Positions 33,872 through 45,735 of a DNA stretch of 64,000 nt are shown one piece after another; positions within the stretch are counted from its first letter, which is position 1, and the number at the start of each line of letters is the position of its first letter. Below the pieces are notes generated by a model, which saw nothing but the letters and a program-made list of their open reading frames with translations, did no database searches and was not told where the DNA came from. The translations under genes were made by a program, and so were the position numbers. Source of the stretch: Erysipelotrichaceae bacterium (GTDB lineage Bacteria > Bacillota_I > Bacilli_A > Erysipelotrichales > Erysipelotrichaceae); NCBI GenBank assembly GCA_017539025.1, contig JAFYHT010000050.1:1-64000 (forward strand). Reading direction: 5' to 3'.

Positions 33872-35197
33872 TTAAGCTTCCGGTACGTTGATTGCAGGGT
33901 ATTTCTCTTTCAGAGCCTTGTAGAAGTTGCTCATAGCTTCTTCCTTAGTAACAGTGCCCTTCAAGAATTCTACGAATGCGTTCTGAATGCCTTCGTTGCA
34001 GCCCTGATCGTAAATTGTCTGGTTCTGGAACTTGATGTTCTTAGCGCCTTCAGCGAAGATAGCTGTATCGTTCTGGCCACCCAGATAAGCGTTACCGAAT
34101 TCAGGATCAGCAGCAAACTTGTTGTTGACAGCCTGGTTGTTTGTGAACTGAGCTTCGTTCTTGATCAGATTTGTGCAGACTTCTTCATCATTGATGAATG
34201 CGTTCATGACATCAGCGACCATTGTCGGGTTGTCAGAACCTGTTGCAGCTAACAGCCAAGTGCCGCCCCAGAAGAATGCCTGAGGACCTTCACAGAGACC
34301 CCAGTCACCGATTGAATCAGTGCCTGCTGCCTTAGCGTCATCACCGAATGCTGGGCCCATGCAGAAGTTGTAGTACCAAGCAGGTCCGAAGAAGCAGAAT
34401 GCTTTTCCGTCTTTAGCAGCCTGTTCAGTAGTTTCAGCATCCCAGACACCAGAAGTCAGAGTGTATCCTTTGTTGACGAAATCTTCAGCCTGGTCCATCC
34501 AAGTCTGGATAGCCGGGTCGATCTGCAGGTTGTTGTTAGCATCAACCCACGGAGAAGAAGTGTTGTTAGAGAAAACACGGTAGTCTTCAGCATAAGAAGC
34601 AGTCATGATGTAACCTTTTTCATGAGCAGCTTCAGCAACAGCGTTGAACTTATCCCAGTCAGCAACAGCAGCCTGAACTTCAGCCGGATCGTCAGTGCCT
34701 AATACATCTAAAGCGATTGAACGACGATAGATCATGCCTGCAGGGCAGCACTGGAATGAAACACCCTTTACAACACCGCTAGCATCAGAAGCAGCTTCAA
34801 CAGTGTAAGAATATGTGTTAGAGAAATCAGTTACGCCTAAAGCCTTGATATCCTGAGTGTATGCAGAATTTGTATACTTGAGGATGTAGTCAGCTTCAGC
34901 CAGGAACATATCGACTTTGTCGTCTGCATCAGCGGATTCCTGATTCATCAGAGCAAGGTCCAGAGCGTCCTGATACTGAGTTCCTTCGTTAGGTACGATT
35001 GTCCATACGACTTCGATTCCTTCCGGAACAGTGTAGTACTTCTCAAAGAAACCTTTGAATTCTTCGTTCCAAGCATAGATGTGGAACACTTTGCCTTCAC
35101 CTGCTTCTTCAGCTGGAGCCGGTTCTTCCTTCTTAGAACAACCAACAACTGTGAAGATCATGAGTAAAGCTAATAAGATACTTAAAAGTTTTTTCAT
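33872..35197 (-). CDS. Sugar ABC transporter substrate-binding lipoprotein
   Basis: 441 residues. Lipoprotein signal with the lipobox VVGC (C20), followed by an acidic linker (KKEEPAPAEEAGEG) and a family 1-like extracellular solute-binding domain. First gene of the import operon, with its own promoter and operator-like site at 35294-35342. Substrate from context: cello- or beta-glucan oligosaccharides released by the surface GH5. Confidence 0.92.
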   Translation of the reverse strand: MKKLLSILLALLMIFTVVGCSKKEEPAPAEEAGEGKVFHIYAWNEEFKGFFEKYYTVPEGIEVVWTIVPNEGTQYQDALDLALMNQESADADDKVDMFLAEADYILKYTNSAYTQDIKALGVTDFSNTYSYTVEAASDASGVVKGVSFQCCPAGMIYRRSIALDVLGTDDPAEVQAAVADWDKFNAVAEAAHEKGYIMTASYAEDYRVFSNNTSSPWVDANNNLQIDPAIQTWMDQAEDFVNKGYTLTSGVWDAETTEQAAKDGKAFCFFGPAWYYNFCMGPAFGDDAKAAGTDSIGDWGLCEGPQAFFWGGTWLLAATGSDNPTMVADVMNAFINDEEVCTNLIKNEAQFTNNQAVNNKFAADPEFGNAYLGGQNDTAIFAEGAKNIKFQNQTIYDQGCNEGIQNAFVEFLKGTVTKEEAMSNFYKALKEKYPAINVPEA

Positions 35198-35293
35198 TTT
35201 TTTCTCCCTTCCCTTTAAGTTTTAGTTGGCGTGTCTTTATTCAGACACTTTTGATCGAATTCCGTTTTTTGCTCCCATTTTCTTCGGAACTAC

Positions 35294-35310
35294 TTAAACG
35301 TTTTCGTTAA
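35294..35310. promoter_or_regulatory. Operator-like site over the start of the transporter operon
   Basis: TTAAACGTTTTCGTTAA contains inverted TTAA-CG half-sites around a T-run. It sits just downstream of the -10 box of the minus-strand promoter, where a LacI-family repressor would block transcription. Confidence 0.5.
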
Positions 35311-35315
35311 TTTCA

Positions 35316-35342
35316 GTATTACACATTTTTTTAAAATGTCAA
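35316..35342 (-). promoter_or_regulatory. Promoter of the transporter operon
   Basis: On the minus strand TTGACA (35342-35337) and TAATAC (35321-35316) with a 15-base spacer, or AATACT with 16. A strong -35 and an operator at the start site. Confidence 0.6.
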
Positions 35343-35350
35343 TACTTTTT

Positions 35351-35365
35351 TTGCAAACGTTTACA
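35351..35365. promoter_or_regulatory. Catabolite-responsive element (cre) between divergent promoters
   Basis: TTGCAAACGTTTACA matches the CcpA cre consensus WTGNAANCGNWNNCW at every fixed position. It lies between the two divergent promoters. HprK and a PpaX-like phosphatase, which set P-Ser-HPr levels for CcpA, are encoded at 48.9-51.3 kb. Confidence 0.7.
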
Positions 35366-35383
35366 AATCCCTAATTTTAAGGC

Positions 35384-35412
35384 TTGTTTTTACCAAAAAT
35401 AACAGTTATACT
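35384..35412 (+). promoter_or_regulatory. Promoter of the GH94 operon
   Basis: TTGTTT (35384-35389), 17-base spacer, TATACT (35407-35412). The operator palindrome begins three bases after the -10 box. Confidence 0.6.
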
Positions 35413-35414
35413 GT

Positions 35415-35430
35415 ACTTAATCGATTAAGT
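35415..35430. promoter_or_regulatory. Perfect operator palindrome before the GH94 operon
   Basis: ACTTAATCGATTAAGT is a perfect 16-base palindrome with a central CG, the format of LacI-family operators, and covers the predicted transcription start. The LacI-type protein at 28.7-29.7 kb is the likely binder. Confidence 0.65.
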
Positions 35431-35455
35431 TAATTATTAAAACGGAGGATAAAAC

Positions 35456-37885
35456 ATGAAATTTGGACATTTCGATGACCTGAAAAAAGAATATGTCATC
35501 ACCAATTACGAAACTCCGCTGCCATGGATCAACTATCTTGGAAGCGACGAGTTCTTCGCTCTGTTATCAAATACAGCCGGCGGATATGCATTCTATAAAG
35601 ATGCGAAATTAAGAAGACTGACCAGATACAGATACAACAACCTGCCTCTGGATCAGGATGGCTTCCATATATATATAAAAGACAAAAACGCGATCTGGAA
35701 TCCGGGCTGGCAGCCAACCAGGACAAAACTTGATTCCTACGAGTGCAGACACGGCTTAGGCTACAGTGTCATCACCGGATCTAAAAACAAGGTCGAAGTT
35801 AAACAGGAACTCTATGTTCCGAAATATGACAATATCCTCTTGGACAGAGTTACAGTTACTAATAAGGATAAGAAAGAAAGAGAACTCGATCTCTTCTCCT
35901 TCATTGAATTCTGTCTCTGGGATGCACAAGACGATACGACCAACTTCCAGCGCAATTACTCGACCGGAGAACTTGAAGTCGAAGGTTCTACGATCTATCA
36001 CAAAACAGAATACAGGGAAAGAAGGAACCATTACGCTGCTTTCTTTGCGAACAGGGAAATTTCTTCATTTGATACCTCCAGAGATCAGTTTATGGGCGTA
36101 TATGGTTCCCCTGCCTCCCCTGCCGCTATCGTCAAAGGAGTATGTTCCAACACGATCGCACACGGCTGGCAGCCGATCGGCGCACATCACATCCATCTCA
36201 AACTGAAAGAAAACGAATCCTACGATGTGATCTTCGCATTGGCTTATGTTGAAGTACCGGAAAAAGAAAAGTTCATCGCTCCGGGTGTCATCAACAAGAA
36301 ACCGGCACACGAATTATTAAAGAAGTATGATACAAACAAGAAATTCGATAAAGGTCTGAAAGATCTGAAGAATTTCTGGGATAAGCTCCTCTCCGGCTTT
36401 GAAGTCAATACAGACAACGAAGTCGTCAACCGCATGGTCAACATCTGGAACGCTTACCAGTGCATGGTCACCTTCAATATGTCGAGATCTGCATCCTACT
36501 ATGAATCAGGTATTGGCAGAGGCATGGGCTTCCGTGATTCCTGCCAGGACTTACTGGGATTTGTCCATATGATCCCGGAAAGAGCCAGAGAAAGGATCTT
36601 AGATATCGCCGCAACTCAGAAACAGGATGGCGGTGCATATCACCAGTATCAGCCTCTGACCAAGAAAGGCAACTCCGACATCGGCGGCGGCTTCAACGAT
36701 GACCCGCTGTGGCTGATCGCCTGCACTGATGCCTATATCAGAGAAACCGGTGATTGGGAAATCCTGAATGAAAAGGTCGATTTCGATAATGATCACAAGA
36801 CTGCAAAGCCATTACTGGAACACCTGCGCAGAAGTTTCAATTACACATTAAACAATCTGGGACCGCATAAGCTTCCATTGATCGGCAGAGCTGACTGGAA
36901 TGACTGTCTCAACCTCAACTGCTTCTCAAGATATCCGGGTGAATCCTTCCAGATCACCGGACCAAGCGAAGGGCCTGTTGCGGAATCAGTCTTCATCGCC
37001 GGCATGTTTGTCAAGTATGGTAAGGCATACGCAAATATCCTGAATCACTTAGGAAAGACAAAAGAAGCCAAGAAAGCACTCAATGCTGTAGCTGATATGG
37101 AAAAAGCGATCCTGAAAGACGGATGGGATGGTAAGTGGTTCTTAAGAGCATACGATGCTTTCGGAAAGAAAGTCGGATCAAAACGTAACGATGAAGGCCA
37201 GATCTTCATCGAACCTCAGGGCATGTGCATCATGGCGGGTGTCGGTGTTGAAACCGGACACGCTCAAAAAGCTCTGGATTCCGTACAGGAAAGACTGGAA
37301 ACCAAATATGGTATCGTCTTACAGAATCCGGCATATACGACATATCGCCTCAACCTCGGTGAGATCTCCTCATATCCTCCTGGATATAAAGAGAATGCCG
37401 GTATCTTCTGCCACAACAACCCTTGGATCGTCTTCGCAGAAACGATCATGGGACACGGCAACCGCGCATTCGATCTTTACAAGAAGACCTGCCCTGCTTT
37501 CTTAGAAGACATTTCTGAGATCCACAGGACAGAACCATACGCTTATTGCCAGATGGTAGCCGGAAAAGATGCACCGACATTCGGTGAAGGCAAGAACTCA
37601 TGGCTGACCGGAACTGCTGCCTGGACATTCACTGTCCTGACACAGGGTATCTTAGGTATCCAGCCTGATTATGATGGCTTGAGGATCGATCCTTGTATCC
37701 CTGAAAACGTCAGCGAATACAAGATCAACAGACTCTTCAGAGGAACGATGTACCACATCACTGTCAAGAATCCTGACAAGTCTCAGAAAGGCGTCAGGAA
37801 GATCCTGGTCGACAAGAAAGAGATTGAAACAAACGTCATCCCTCTTTCCGATAAGAAGAGTGTCAACGTAGAGATCATCATGTAA
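35456..37885 (+). CDS. GH94 phosphorylase, probable cellobiose phosphorylase
   Basis: 809 residues, the usual size of cellobiose phosphorylase, without signal peptide. N-terminal beta-sandwich with [17 protein letters not shown], which is characteristic of this subgroup, then an alpha/alpha barrel with [19 protein letters not shown] and [15 protein letters not shown] holding the catalytic Asp in the WND motif. Cleaves cellobiose with phosphate to glucose 1-phosphate and glucose, saving ATP. GGAGG precedes the ATG; a repressor site overlaps the promoter. Other GH94 specificities cannot be excluded from sequence alone. Confidence 0.85.
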   Translation: MKFGHFDDLKKEYVITNYETPLPWINYLGSDEFFALLSNTAGGYAFYKDAKLRRLTRYRYNNLPLDQDGFHIYIKDKNAIWNPGWQPTRTKLDSYECRHGLGYSVITGSKNKVEVKQELYVPKYDNILLDRVTVTNKDKKERELDLFSFIEFCLWDAQDDTTNFQRNYSTGELEVEGSTIYHKTEYRERRNHYAAFFANREISSFDTSRDQFMGVYGSPASPAAIVKGVCSNTIAHGWQPIGAHHIHLKLKENESYDVIFALAYVEVPEKEKFIAPGVINKKPAHELLKKYDTNKKFDKGLKDLKNFWDKLLSGFEVNTDNEVVNRMVNIWNAYQCMVTFNMSRSASYYESGIGRGMGFRDSCQDLLGFVHMIPERARERILDIAATQKQDGGAYHQYQPLTKKGNSDIGGGFNDDPLWLIACTDAYIRETGDWEILNEKVDFDNDHKTAKPLLEHLRRSFNYTLNNLGPHKLPLIGRADWNDCLNLNCFSRYPGESFQITGPSEGPVAESVFIAGMFVKYGKAYANILNHLGKTKEAKKALNAVADMEKAILKDGWDGKWFLRAYDAFGKKVGSKRNDEGQIFIEPQGMCIMAGVGVETGHAQKALDSVQERLETKYGIVLQNPAYTTYRLNLGEISSYPPGYKENAGIFCHNNPWIVFAETIMGHGNRAFDLYKKTCPAFLEDISEIHRTEPYAYCQMVAGKDAPTFGEGKNSWLTGTAAWTFTVLTQGILGIQPDYDGLRIDPCIPENVSEYKINRLFRGTMYHITVKNPDKSQKGVRKILVDKKEIETNVIPLSDKKSVNVEIIM

Positions 37886-37887
37886 GA

Positions 37888-37914
37888 CAAAGGCGAAATC
37901 ACTTCGCCTTTTTG
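37888..37914 (+). terminator. Internal terminator between the two GH94 genes
   Basis: AAGGCGAA, ATCAC, TTCGCCTT, TTT. Only 45 bases separate the genes, so this probably attenuates expression of the second one. Confidence 0.65.
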
Positions 37915-37931
37915 TACCAAAAGGAGAAACT

Positions 37932-40814
37932 ATGAATTTCAATATAGAAACCAGCAGAAAACAAAGCATCACGGCGATCGATTCTGCAAAAGAAGTATTC
38001 AAAGACCGGATCAATGAAAGATCGGATGCAATCTTCACTGACAGCAGCAGGAAACACGTCCTGGCATTCAGTGGTTTGGATTACTATGCACCGGTATGCA
38101 TGCACATCATCAATGATCCCGCTTTGTATGAACTGCTTTCAAAACACGATGAAGATCTTTTGATCGTCAAAGAAGATGATTTCAGACTTTATGATCCCAA
38201 AGGCCTGATCGATACAGATGAAACATTTCAGAAATCATTAAATAAGATCTGTGACAAGATCATCACATCACCGGGACAGATCGAAGAAAACGGTGCTTTA
38301 AAGATCGATCTGAAAGGTTATCATATCGGTTCTCACTACACAGTAAATTTGCTTCTGGGTGACAGGTCTGAATATGCGGATTGTTTACAATCCACTCCAA
38401 AATCCGTTCTGGATGAATTCGGACGCGGATCCTTCCGTTCCAAGCAAGAAAAACAGGTCCTGGCAACAAGATATGTCTTATCCCCTGATGAAAATGGCGA
38501 GCCGGCAAACAGACAGTTCTATCTCACTGAAAACGGCAAACAGATCTTCTATTCCCTGGATGTAAAACACAATGTAAGAAACGCATATTGCGAACATCTG
38601 CAGAATAGAACAGTCATTACATATGAAACAGAATGCGGATTAAAGATCATCCGTACGATATTCCTGCTTCCTCAGGAAAAAGATATGCCGGATGCCGTTG
38701 AAGTACAGCGTATCAGTATCATCAACCTTACTGATAAACAAAGAGATCTCAGGATCGTCGTCACCGGCATGTTTGGCATCACCGATCCGGGAACTCTCGC
38801 CGGAGATATCGTCTATGCCAATGTCGTAGTGGAAAGCGAACTGTACTATAAAGACAATTCCCCTATCGCTATGACGGCTCACCATCAACCAAAGGAATGC
38901 GACAGTGAGAAACGCTTTGCGATGTTGCTGAAAGATGGAGAAGGAATGGATGAATACTGTTCCAGTCTCTACGATTTCATGGGATCAGGCTCTCTGGAAA
39001 GACCGGAAATGGTCTCCAGATTATCCAATGCCCATTCCCGCAGACAGGCAGCCTTCTTTGCGATGGCAAAATCATTCACTTTGAAAGACAAGGCTAATAT
39101 CGACTGCTTCGTCGGCATGGATGCAGATACAGAAGACGTCAGGAAACGTTTTGACACAGAATTAAACAATCTATATGAAAAATATATCGATCCTTCAAAA
39201 CTGAATGAAACATATGAGAAGATGATCGAAAACAACGACAGATACTTCTCGTTCCTGAAAACTCAGCAGAATGATCTCCTCTATGATTCCTATATCCGCA
39301 AGAATCTGCCATTCCAGGTCCTGTATCAGACATATGTCTCCAGATCCTTTGCCTGGACACAGAAATCCTACAGAGAAACAGGCTTCAGAGAAATACAGGA
39401 TATCTTCGCATCAATGTATTATATGCATGCCAACAAACAGGATGAGCTGATCAAGAGACTGATCCTGTCCTGGGCAGAGAACGTCTTTGAACTGGGCTAT
39501 GCATATCACAACTTCACAAGCAGAGGCAAAGAACCGGGCATGTGCTCCGATGACCAATTATGGCTCATGCAGGCGGTCTATCGCTATGTCGAATTAAGTA
39601 AGGACTATGATTTCCTGAAACAGGAAGTCAAGATCGCGGGTTCTGATAAGACAAGACCTTTATATGAAACATTGAAAGCCATCGTCATTTATTCCGGAAA
39701 GATCTCTGTCGGCAAACACGGATTACCGTTATTGGACAGAGCTGACTGGAATGACTGTCTCAGGCTTGATAAGAACGTCCTTGAAGGACCGGAAAAAGAA
39801 AAGCTGTATTACAGGCAGTTAAAAGAAAACGATCAGGAATTCGGCGTTCCATTTGAAAATTCTCAAAGTGAGTCTGTCATGAACGCGTGTCTGCTCAAGA
39901 TCGCTGCTGATGAGCTGAAAGAAATGGCATCAGAAATCGAAATGAATGATATCGTCGATCTTTGTACAGAGATCTCTGAGAAAGTATATGAATCCGTCAG
40001 AGAAAACGCATGGAAGAAAGATTATTTCGCAAGATGTCTGATCAATGACGGAAGACAATATCAGTACTTAGGTTCAACAGGAGATTCTCTCTCGCTTGAT
40101 GAAAATATTGATGGAACATATTATCTCAATGGTTTTTCATGGCCATTACTGGCAGATATCGCAGATGAAGAACAGATCACAAGGATGCTGGACATCATCG
40201 ATAAGTACCTCAAAACTGATGCAGGATTAAAACTGGTCACACCTGTCGATTATGATAAGCTTGGCATCGTCACGGGATCTTCCTTCTACTTCCCGGGAGA
40301 CAGAGAAAACGGCGGTGTCTTCAAACACGCAGCGATGATGTGTACAGTCGCCTGTCTGAAGAAAGCAAAGACAGTCAAAGACGAAGTACTTTCCAGAAGA
40401 CTGAAAGATCTCGCCTTCTTTATGATCGATAAGACACTTCCATACAAGACATTGGAAAATCCATATATCCTCAAAGGAAATCCGCGTTTCTGTACACAGT
40501 ACAACAATTCAGAAACCGGTGAAGGGATCGGGCCGATCCTCTCCGGTACGGCTTCCTGGCTGACACTGGCACTCTATGAGATCATGGGCTTTGAGATCAA
40601 AGGTGATACGATCTGCTTTGATCCGATCATCAATGAAGATACTTACAATTATTCCATTAGGATCAATGATACAGATCTCAATGTCAGGATCAACGGAAAT
40701 AAAGAATTCAGATCATCGTCTGTGACTAAGTTCTTCCTGGATGGCAATGAAACAGAAAAGAGTTTCACCCTGCGAAACGATCAGAAAACTCACGAACTGG
40801 AGATACAATTATGA
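37932..40814 (+). CDS. GH94 phosphorylase, probable cellodextrin phosphorylase
   Basis: 960 residues, close to the length of cellodextrin phosphorylases and about 150 longer than the neighbour. No signal peptide. GH94 motifs: SRSFAWTQKSYRETGFREIQD, where the Arg-Glu-Ile-Gln replaces the RDSCQD of the neighbour, and [14 protein letters not shown] with the catalytic Asp. The C-terminal GEGIGPILSGTASWLTLALYE is shared. It would shorten imported oligomers to cellobiose plus glucose 1-phosphate. Beta-1,3- or beta-1,2-oligoglucan specificity is possible. AAGGAG precedes the ATG. Confidence 0.75.
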   Translation: MNFNIETSRKQSITAIDSAKEVFKDRINERSDAIFTDSSRKHVLAFSGLDYYAPVCMHIINDPALYELLSKHDEDLLIVKEDDFRLYDPKGLIDTDETFQKSLNKICDKIITSPGQIEENGALKIDLKGYHIGSHYTVNLLLGDRSEYADCLQSTPKSVLDEFGRGSFRSKQEKQVLATRYVLSPDENGEPANRQFYLTENGKQIFYSLDVKHNVRNAYCEHLQNRTVITYETECGLKIIRTIFLLPQEKDMPDAVEVQRISIINLTDKQRDLRIVVTGMFGITDPGTLAGDIVYANVVVESELYYKDNSPIAMTAHHQPKECDSEKRFAMLLKDGEGMDEYCSSLYDFMGSGSLERPEMVSRLSNAHSRRQAAFFAMAKSFTLKDKANIDCFVGMDADTEDVRKRFDTELNNLYEKYIDPSKLNETYEKMIENNDRYFSFLKTQQNDLLYDSYIRKNLPFQVLYQTYVSRSFAWTQKSYRETGFREIQDIFASMYYMHANKQDELIKRLILSWAENVFELGYAYHNFTSRGKEPGMCSDDQLWLMQAVYRYVELSKDYDFLKQEVKIAGSDKTRPLYETLKAIVIYSGKISVGKHGLPLLDRADWNDCLRLDKNVLEGPEKEKLYYRQLKENDQEFGVPFENSQSESVMNACLLKIAADELKEMASEIEMNDIVDLCTEISEKVYESVRENAWKKDYFARCLINDGRQYQYLGSTGDSLSLDENIDGTYYLNGFSWPLLADIADEEQITRMLDIIDKYLKTDAGLKLVTPVDYDKLGIVTGSSFYFPGDRENGGVFKHAAMMCTVACLKKAKTVKDEVLSRRLKDLAFFMIDKTLPYKTLENPYILKGNPRFCTQYNNSETGEGIGPILSGTASWLTLALYEIMGFEIKGDTICFDPIINEDTYNYSIRINDTDLNVRINGNKEFRSSSVTKFFLDGNETEKSFTLRNDQKTHELEIQL

Positions 40815-41812
40815 GAAAAGTATTCACGTTATTCCTGATCATAATGATCCTGTGCGGATGCCAAAACCAGAAACAATCATTTGACGGAAAAGACAGACCT
40901 TCTTCTGCCGGAAAGCTGCAAGTCATCGATGGACAATTATGCAGTGAGAAAGGTGAAAGTGTCATGTTGAGAGGCATCTCAAACAATGGTGTTTCGATCA
41001 GTGAAAGATATATCAATGACGACTGCTTCCACGATATCTCACATGTGATCGGTGCAAATATCTTCCGTCTCGCCCTCTATACTTATGGAATGGGCTCGGT
41101 AGGATACTGCACCGGTGCAGATAAAGAGCGAATGCTTGATGCGATCGATAAAGGCGTCACATACGCAAAAAACAATGATATGTACATTCTGATCGACTGG
41201 CATATCTTATCAGATGGAGATCCAAACAAGTTTATTGACGATGCAAAAGATTTCTTTGAGAAAGTCTCATCAAAATACAAGAATGAGAAACACGTTCTTT
41301 ACGAGATATGCAATGAGCCAAACCAGGTAGACTGGCAGACGATCAAAGATTATGCGAATGTTATCATTCCTATCATCCGAAACAACGATCCAAAAGCAGT
41401 CATCATCGTTGGCACACCAAACTGGTCGCAAGACGTCGATGTAGCAGCTAATGATCCTCTGGATTATGACAATCTTCTATATACTCTACACTTCTATGCA
41501 GCAACACATAAACAAGATCTAAGAGACAGAGTTCAAAACGCAATTGATAAAGGACTTCCAATCTTTGTAACAGAATACGGCATTACTGCTTCTACCGGAA
41601 ATCATCCGATCGATATCGATGAAGCAGATCTCTGGATCGACTTCCTGGAAGAAAATCGGATCAGCTATGTCATGTGGCAGTTCTCTAAAGTCGGTGAAGC
41701 CTCCTGCGCAATACGTGTTGATGTTCTGAAGGATCGCGGTTTTGAAAGAGATGATTTCACAACAGCCGGACAATGGTTGATGGATACGATCGAAAACAGA
41801 AGTAAAAAATGA
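40811..41812 (+). CDS. Surface lipoprotein GH5 endoglucanase
   Basis: 333 residues. Lipoprotein signal with lipobox LCGC (C17), then a spacer and a GH5 barrel resembling subfamily 2 endoglucanases. LRGISNNGVS, IDWHI, YEICNEPNQ (acid/base E169) and FVTEYGIT (nucleophile E255) are intact. It should cut beta-1,4- or mixed-linked glucan at the cell surface, feeding the importer. The ATG overlaps the upstream GH94 stop (ATGA). Its stop codon lies within the terminator stem shared with the convergent exporter gene. Confidence 0.9.
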   Translation: MRKVFTLFLIIMILCGCQNQKQSFDGKDRPSSAGKLQVIDGQLCSEKGESVMLRGISNNGVSISERYINDDCFHDISHVIGANIFRLALYTYGMGSVGYCTGADKERMLDAIDKGVTYAKNNDMYILIDWHILSDGDPNKFIDDAKDFFEKVSSKYKNEKHVLYEICNEPNQVDWQTIKDYANVIIPIIRNNDPKAVIIVGTPNWSQDVDVAANDPLDYDNLLYTLHFYAATHKQDLRDRVQNAIDKGLPIFVTEYGITASTGNHPIDIDEADLWIDFLEENRISYVMWQFSKVGEASCAIRVDVLKDRGFERDDFTTAGQWLMDTIENRSKK

Positions 41813-41840
41813 TGATGTCTAAGACATCATCATTTTTGTA
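41805..41840. terminator. Bidirectional terminator containing both stop codons
   Basis: AAAAATGATGATGTC, loop TAA, GACATCATCATTTTT: a perfect 15-base stem. The GH5 stop TGA (41810-41812) and the exporter stop TAG (41819-41821, complement) both lie in it. Confidence 0.85.
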
Positions 41841-43576
41841 TCTATACCATAATCTGAATCCTTGAATTGCGAATCATACAGTTTTCTGTATACACCGTTC
41901 TTCTTCTTTACCAGATCCTCATGTGTGCCGTTTTCAATGATCCTTCCGTTTGATACGACAAGGATCTCATTAGCATTCCTGATGGTTGATAATCTGTGGG
42001 CAACGACGATCGTCGTCCTGCCCTTTTTTAGTGTATTCAAGGCTTCCTGGATCAAAGCTTCTGTTGCGTTATCCAGAGAGCTTGTTGCTTCATCAAGGAT
42101 GAGGATCTCAGGATTTTTCAGGAATACTCTGGCGATCGAAAGACGCTGTTTCTGACCACCGGATAATCTGATTCCTCTTTCACCGATCTCAGTATCAAAT
42201 GTTTCCGGAAGCGACATGATGTAGTCATAGATATTCGCCTTCCTTGCCGCATCTATGATCTCATCCATACTCGCATCTTTCTTTCCATACGCGATGTTTT
42301 CACTAAAAGTTCCTGAGAAGAGGAAAACATCCTGCTGAACGATTCCGATGTGTTCTCTCAGCGAAGACATCGTGATATCTTCGATATCGATCTTATCGAT
42401 ACTGATGCAACCGGAATCCGGATGATAGAACTTTTCAAGAAGATGGCAGATCGTCGTCTTTCCTCCGCCGGAAGGTCCGACCAAGGCAACCGTATCTCCT
42501 TTTTTCACTGTAAAGCTGATATCATCAAGGACTTCTCTTTTCTCTTGCGTATCATACGAGAAATAAACGTGTTCAAAACGGATATCGCCATTGAGCTCAT
42601 CATAGTCTTTTGCCCCTTCTCTGTCTTCTTCGATCGGCAGATCGATGATCTCACAGAAACGTTCAAATCCAGTCGCGCCTTCATTGAACTGTTCCATCCA
42701 GGAAACAAGCTGCAGTATCGGAGCTGTAAACAGTGTAACTGATACGATGAATGAAGAATAATCGCCGAAAGTGATCGCTCCGTTATATAAGAAGATACCA
42801 CCCGAGATCAGACAGACGACATTGAAGATATCCGTAACAAAGACTGTCGTGGAATGTTGGATAGCCATCGTAAAGTACTGGCCTCTTTTTGCCTCAACGA
42901 AAGCTTTGTTTCCTTCTTCAAACTTCTCCATCTCCTTATCGGCATTATTGAAAGCCTTCGTGATCCTGATGCCGGAAACAGAAGAATTGACATTGCCGTT
43001 GATCTGAGCAAGAGAAGATCTAGCCCTTCTGGAAGATTCCAGATGTTTCTTTCTCACTACGTATGTAATGATAAAAAGCAATGGCGAACAGGAGAAGATG
43101 ATCAGTGCCAGTGTGACATTGATACTGGAAAGATAGATCAATGAAAAGATCAATGAGAATGAAGTCATCACCAGCATTTCCGGGCCATGATGAGCCAGTT
43201 CAGAGATCTCTTGCAGGTCATTGGTGATTCGTGACATGATCTTTCCTGTTTCGTTGTTGTCAAAGAAAGAGAATGGCAGTTTTTCAATCTTTTCAAAAAG
43301 ATCCCTTCTCATATCCGCCTGCAGATCAGTACCAACCATATGTCCGAAGTAATCAACACAGAACTTCATCAGCATTTTCACAACGTACGCAAAAAGAAGG
43401 ATCGATCCAAACAGGATGATCTGATTGAACTTTCTTTCCGGGATCAAATCATTGAGCATATATCTGGTGATGATCGGATACAGAACTCCGATCGCCGAAT
43501 TGCTCAACGCACAAAACATGTCCAGGATGAACATCTTCATATAAGGTTTATAGTAAGAGAAAAACCTTTTCAGCAT
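41819..43576 (-). CDS. ABC exporter (fused membrane and ATPase domains)
   Basis: 585 residues: six-helix exporter membrane domain (1-310) and an ATPase with Walker A GPSGGGKTT, signature LSGGQKQRLSIARV and Walker B ILILDEATSSLD. MsbA/LmrA-like half transporter, probably homodimeric since no partner gene is adjacent. Substrate (drug, lipid or peptide) unknown. The last codons encode MMMS within the shared terminator. TAGAAT lies six bases before the ATG, with no ribosome site. Confidence 0.88.
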   Translation of the reverse strand: MLKRFFSYYKPYMKMFILDMFCALSNSAIGVLYPIITRYMLNDLIPERKFNQIILFGSILLFAYVVKMLMKFCVDYFGHMVGTDLQADMRRDLFEKIEKLPFSFFDNNETGKIMSRITNDLQEISELAHHGPEMLVMTSFSLIFSLIYLSSINVTLALIIFSCSPLLFIITYVVRKKHLESSRRARSSLAQINGNVNSSVSGIRITKAFNNADKEMEKFEEGNKAFVEAKRGQYFTMAIQHSTTVFVTDIFNVVCLISGGIFLYNGAITFGDYSSFIVSVTLFTAPILQLVSWMEQFNEGATGFERFCEIIDLPIEEDREGAKDYDELNGDIRFEHVYFSYDTQEKREVLDDISFTVKKGDTVALVGPSGGGKTTICHLLEKFYHPDSGCISIDKIDIEDITMSSLREHIGIVQQDVFLFSGTFSENIAYGKKDASMDEIIDAARKANIYDYIMSLPETFDTEIGERGIRLSGGQKQRLSIARVFLKNPEILILDEATSSLDNATEALIQEALNTLKKGRTTIVVAHRLSTIRNANEILVVSNGRIIENGTHEDLVKKKNGVYRKLYDSQFKDSDYGIDTKMMMS

Positions 43577-43582
43577 ATCTGC

Positions 43583-43588
43583 ATTCTA
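43583..43588 (-). promoter_or_regulatory. -10 box of the ABC exporter gene (leaderless type)
   Basis: TAGAAT on the minus strand, six bases, ATG at 43576. Confidence 0.55.
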
Positions 43589-43616
43589 CCACATATTTCT
43601 TTTTTATTTTGTTTCA

Positions 43617-43642
43617 AAAGAAAAGCTCACCGAAGTGAGCTT
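43617..43642 (-). terminator. Terminator of the pgk-tpiA-eno operon
   Basis: On the minus strand AAGCTCAC, TTCG, GTGAGCTT and a T-rich tail, with a stable TTCG loop, just past eno. Confidence 0.8.
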
Positions 43643-43665
43643 ATACTGATAGGTTTTGAATCAGC

Positions 43666-45725
<2,060 letters not shown>

Positions 45726-45735
45726 TTTTGCTCCT

